Below are positions 59,877 through 64,000 of a DNA stretch of 64,000 bases, piece by piece (position 1 is the first letter of the stretch; every line of letters begins with the position of its first letter). The position numbers and the translations under genes are program-made. The stretch comes from Ciona savignyi (taxonomy: Eukaryota; Chordata; Ascidiacea; Phlebobranchia; Cionidae). The notes under the pieces are model-generated. The model ran no database searches and was not told where the DNA came from. It saw only the letters and a list, made by a program, of their open reading frames with translations. Location of the stretch: positions 1,110,020 through 1,174,019 of the forward strand of contig CH002032.1 of assembly GCA_000149265.1 (NCBI GenBank). The letters are read 5' to 3'.

Positions 59877-60088
59877 TTAATGGGCCTTCTATCGCCTAAA
59901 TTCCTTGGGCCGCAGCTACCGTGAACACGCCCATACTAATGTAATGGGTAAATTGTTGCAACACATGCTAATTTCATAACGTACGTTAAACGATTTATAA
60001 AGGGGACACGAATAATACACGGCCATACATTAAACCCGCACCGCATATTCTTTATCATTATCTGGTTGCGTTTAGATTGTAGACTTAC

Positions 60089-63000
60089 CCTTTCGACTGC
60101 GCTTGCTTCGACGAGCTGTACACTTTCTCCGACGTCACTTGTTCCATTATTACGTCACTGAGCCAGCGGTGTGGGCTGCTTGCTGACGCTCTTAGTGGCG
60201 GTGGCGACGACGCTTCGGTTTGGTTCGATGTCAAGACTTTCACTCCGGCACTGGAAGGCGTCGGCGAGCTCGTGCACCGCCTGTGAAGACATGGTGTGTA
60301 AGGTCTACAGCTGCGTATTATGTCTTGATATGATGTGCTTGTTAATCTTCATGGTGAGACACAGTAATAAATGGCGGGAACGGTTTACTGCGCCATTATC
60401 TTGAGTTATAATTAAGATATTCACAACGCACGGTTGCAATCGGCAATTCATGCTAACTTTCCAACCCAATTAAATCATAGATAGAAACTAGGATTAACTA
60501 AGAAGGTAAAAAACAGCTTAGCTCAAGACCTGACGTTTCTCCCGTCTCATGACTGGGAAAGTATGGCTTTGTTTCGTAACATCCAACCAGCCAACCGACT
60601 CCACAAGGTTTATCAAATCCTTTTCAACTGTCCGTATGAAGGCCGAAGTCCGACCTGAAAGCACAATTGGGTTTAAACCAGTCAATCACTAAGGTTTTAG
60701 TTAAATTTACCAACAGAAGTTGATAACTGAGCTATTATTGAAACTATGGTTTTGGGCACAAACTGCAGCATTCGAAATTTCCAGTCGTTATACAGTTCTG
60801 TCATTGTAATGGACCTGGTGCGCTAAATGTGGACACAATGTAACCTGACAATGGTCCTTATTATAATGTTTTCTGCGTTTTCCTTGATAATGAATACCTT
60901 ACTAGTCCGTTATTACAGCAGAACGGGTTTAGCATTTTATATTGCAAGAGTAATTTAAATCCTAAACAGCACAGAATAAGTGCTGACACAACCAATAAGC
61001 CGTTAAGCAATTAATTTTAATAAATGTGCTACAAACGAGTATCTAACTAGTATCTCAGCAAGAGACGAGTATGAAGCATCCCATGATTTTTAATTCTTTA
61101 ACAAAACAATTTGACATCCAAACAACATTCGCACACGTACTTGGCCATATTGATAAGGAATTCCGAATATTGCTGTTTCGGTCTGGATCCATACTCCGCG
61201 TCAGTGATGTTAAGGGCATCCGCGAATCGCTTGTTCCTCGCAGCTACTGAGCATTCTTCATCGCATGGTAAACCACTGGGGGGTAAAGCTTGTTTATGTT
61301 TTGAAATATCCCGGTAAAAATTTGTGATTAATCAAATGAGCGTTAACTGGAAAACAAAGAACGAATGCGAAACAAACAGTTAAATAGGGCAGGTTTATAT
61401 GTTTGAAACAAGAAAATGGTCGAACTATCATTAGGAGTATCAGAATGATGCCATACGCAGTCAAGTAGCTAGAGATAATGCATTGTGATGTTTTTTTTTT
61501 GCAATTTAACTAGGTGGGTCCAAAATTTCCCCATAGAATGCACTGAATACATAGTGTCCAGTCTGGTCATTTTAGTCAATTATACTGTCCCGCCATTGGT
61601 TGAAACTTGGTAGAGGACCGTTGTATGAATTCAGTGGGTTAATAGGTTGTAATTCGCTTTAATAAACTAGTTTTCGATAACTTAAAAATTTCAATGGCAC
61701 TTCATGAATAAGATTAAACAGTAGAAAGGACTAAAGTATACCAACATTTTCGGCACAACTAATTAATGCACTTTAGATTACGGCGGCAATCCAATTGAAA
61801 AAGTTGGAATCAACATATTTCAATCTGCATCCTTCCATCCTAAGCCATAGCTCCGCACTACTACCTGTAGACAAACGCAACGAACCTTGTTTGCAATATC
61901 TTGTCGATATTGATGACGCCATCTTGCTTGGAAGCAAACGCCGCCGAACTCACGCTTTGGTATATAGCGCCACCTGCTGAGCACACCACCTGCTCCTTTC
62001 TCCTCGAGCATTCGCATTTCATTGTGACCTAGCAACAGACATTGTATTTAGTTTGGCCGCGTGGCTTGGGGTGTTGGTCTTTTAGCCGAAGAGTTGCAGA
62101 ATCAAACCTGGTCACTAGCTCGGTTGTAGCCTTGGAAAGACAGTTGGCGGAACTCCGAAACTCAGTTGAATGATGGGTTTTTACCACAATTGAAGAAACA
62201 TCTCAATCATACACAACAAATTGCAATAACTCTGATAACACAATGATGAGTGCAAGGTAATCTGATGATTGACATGTGATAATGCCCAGTGCATTTTCCC
62301 ATTCACAAAAATAAACATGAACATCCTGTCATAATACAAGGGGCTAATTGTACCATACGATATAATGGCATTATTGTAGAAAATGGGATGAAGAATAACC
62401 GATCTTCTTTGACTTAATTCGTGATCAGTTGACTTCAACATGTTTTAGAATTGCATGCAAAAGAGCTCCAAATATAGCTGCCAACCTAACACACATCACT
62501 CACCATGGCCTTGCATGGAGTGGTGGGGCAAGCGGTGCCGTGATGACAGGGGTTTGCGCACGGGTGGATGCATTCCACTCTCATGATACTGCACGGTTGC
62601 TTGCACGGCTCCACATCCTCAATGCACATGCCCCTGCCGAGTTGGAGTGAATGAAGGAAATTTAAGAAAATGTTTCGACTACTTCTTTTATACAGAACAG
62701 GGCTTCTTAAGTAGGGAGTTGTGTCCACAGTGGGGCAAGGAATTTAAGGGGTCACAAATAGTACATCAATTTCACACCAACTACTATACTTATGGTACTT
62801 TTTTAGACTTATTGGATTTAAACGTGAAAAAGGGTCGTAGAAAATTTGAATAAATTAAAAGGGCTAGCCTAGCGAGCTTAAAAGTTAGGGAAGCCCTGAT
62901 ATGGATCATTGGACAAAGAATTCTTTACACATTTACATTGTTAGAGCAGAGGTTTTGGTTATTCCCTTTCCCCCTTATTTCATGTTACATTGTCTTGAGC

Positions 63001-63383
63001 TCATATTGTTGATTAAAAATTAACAAAACACAGAAAAATGATGATGATGTAAACTGGTTTTGCTAAACTTTGTTAGTACATTTTTTTGTATATGTTAAGT
63101 GCTACACAATCTTTATTACAATATTTTTTATCTTTACACGCTTTTTATGCATATATATGTATAAGGTAAGTTCTAAACTGAATTACTACAGGATTCCTTA
63201 CTTGTGGCAGGGTCTAAGGCACTTATGGCCACAGGCCGAGCACTTTGAAACATGGAGCACCACATGAGACATTGTCGATGTGGCACATTATATTCCCGCG
63301 GATTGTTCGACCGCAGTTGCACGTTTTCTTCACTAGCTCCACGCACGGTGGGCAGTGCTCCTCCGTGTGGCAGGAATGCCGGA
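60089..63383 (-). pseudogene. NFX1: NFX1 3' half, copy C (frameshifted, continues past window)
   Basis: Exons: 63202-63383 (182 nt, expected 181), 62504-62633, 61886-62028, 61141-61275, 60530-60654 (125, expected 124) and 60089-60280 (192, expected 191). The three odd lengths come from one extra G or C each: GGCCGAGC versus GGCGAGC near 63236; GGCCGAAGTC versus GGCCAAGTC near 60643; GAGCCAGCGG versus GAGCAGCGG near 60163. Copy C has CAG where B has the stop. More 5' exons would lie right of 64000. The pattern fits either a decaying duplicate or low-coverage haplotype sequence with single-base errors. Confidence 0.82.
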
Positions 63384-64000
63384 CTGTGGGGACAAAAAAG
63401 CAATCATGAATGGTCGCAGGCAGTTAGCTGATTGCCGGAAATATCAACGAAAGATTATTAGATTTTAAAATATAATTGAAAGATTATTAGAGATTAGACA
63501 CCAGCAATGTGTTTTACACATAAGTAAGCAGTAATGGTAAAGACCTAAATAAAAAAAAAAAGTTTAATAAAATATAGTACCGCCAAAATGACCCAATTAT
63601 TTCACTGGTCAATTTTCTTGGTAATCCGGTATTTTGTTTAATTAGGACTTTGCCCCATGCTAGATTAAAATATTTTCGGTGATATTAACAGATTTTATCA
63701 AAGTGACACAATCCTTCTGTTAATCAAGTGCATGGAATTCTAAAACATATAGCTCCAAATTGAGAATGGAATCCTAATACACACACAACAAAGCAGTTAC
63801 AGGTTCAAAAATATGCTTGATTATTGCAAGCAACACTCGCGTGTATACGTCTGACGCATGCCGAGTAAATACGAATTTACTCTAGCAAATAAAAGAAACT
63901 AATTAACGTTTTCCTCAGCAGTTTTTTATTCAACTAGCCTATAGGGGAATAAAAACAAATCCTCATCTTTGCGACCGTTTGTATTATACACAATATAAAG

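Larger units (their letters stand above)
56798..64000. repeat. Long direct repeat of 18884-25030 (segment C)
   Basis: From TAAAATAAATCAAAAATATT onward the two segments are nearly identical, through repeat R and copy B/C of NFX1, to the window end. The offset grows from 37914 to about 39000 because of a 1.09-kb insertion at 58794. Differences are single bases, a few 1-bp indels, and a small patch near 58370-58435. The repeat runs off the window, so its full length is unknown. Confidence 0.95.

Overview
The window looks like animal nuclear DNA from an invertebrate chordate, most likely an ascidian of the Ciona type (inference). It is AT-rich, has short exons split by AT-rich introns with clear GT/AG borders, carries many tRNA-derived SINEs and small DNA transposons, and encodes two tunicate-style secreted cationic peptides. 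No prokaryotic gene organisation, rRNA or CRISPR is seen.

Layout. (1) 1-9.0 kb, minus strand: the 5' part of a CREB/CREM/ATF1-type transcription factor. It includes the PKA-phosphorylated KID box; the bZIP exons lie left of the window. A dense cluster of CRE half-sites plus one full CRE lies upstream. (2) 11.3-39.1 kb, minus strand: a complete NFX1 orthologue with PAM2-like motif, RING, NF-X1 zinc fingers, R3H domain and a DYFD-type tail. I could place 24 coding exons whose phases all agree, giving 1118 residues. (3) The 3' half of NFX1 is present more than once. Copy A (12.3-18.8 kb) is intact and carries the true last exon. Copy B (21.0-27.3 kb) has a stop and a frameshift in the R3H exon. 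Copy C (60.0-64.0 kb, cut by the window edge) has three exon frameshifts. A 100-N gap cuts copy A at its first exon, and B and C lie in a second, almost identical pair of segments (18.88-25 kb and 56.80-64 kb). (4) 43.0-45.1 kb, plus strand: a four-exon METTL27-like methyltransferase whose last exon carries an apparent frameshift. (5) 47.3-56.8 kb: a repeat-rich locus with two 61-residue secreted Arg-rich peptide precursors on opposite strands. The first sits between inverted repeats, and the second lies beside a 1.8-kb tandem duplication. (6) Transposons with visible target-site duplications: three hAT-type MITEs (one nested in another) and one piggyBac-type element present in copy C but absent from the same site in copy B.

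The main question for the reader is whether the A/B/C duplication is real or a haplotype-assembly artefact. The gap position, the exon breaks in B and C, and the empty/filled transposon site favour alleles or unmerged haplotypes, but the sequence alone cannot settle it. The most biologically interesting novelty is the pair of cationic peptide genes at 49-56 kb.
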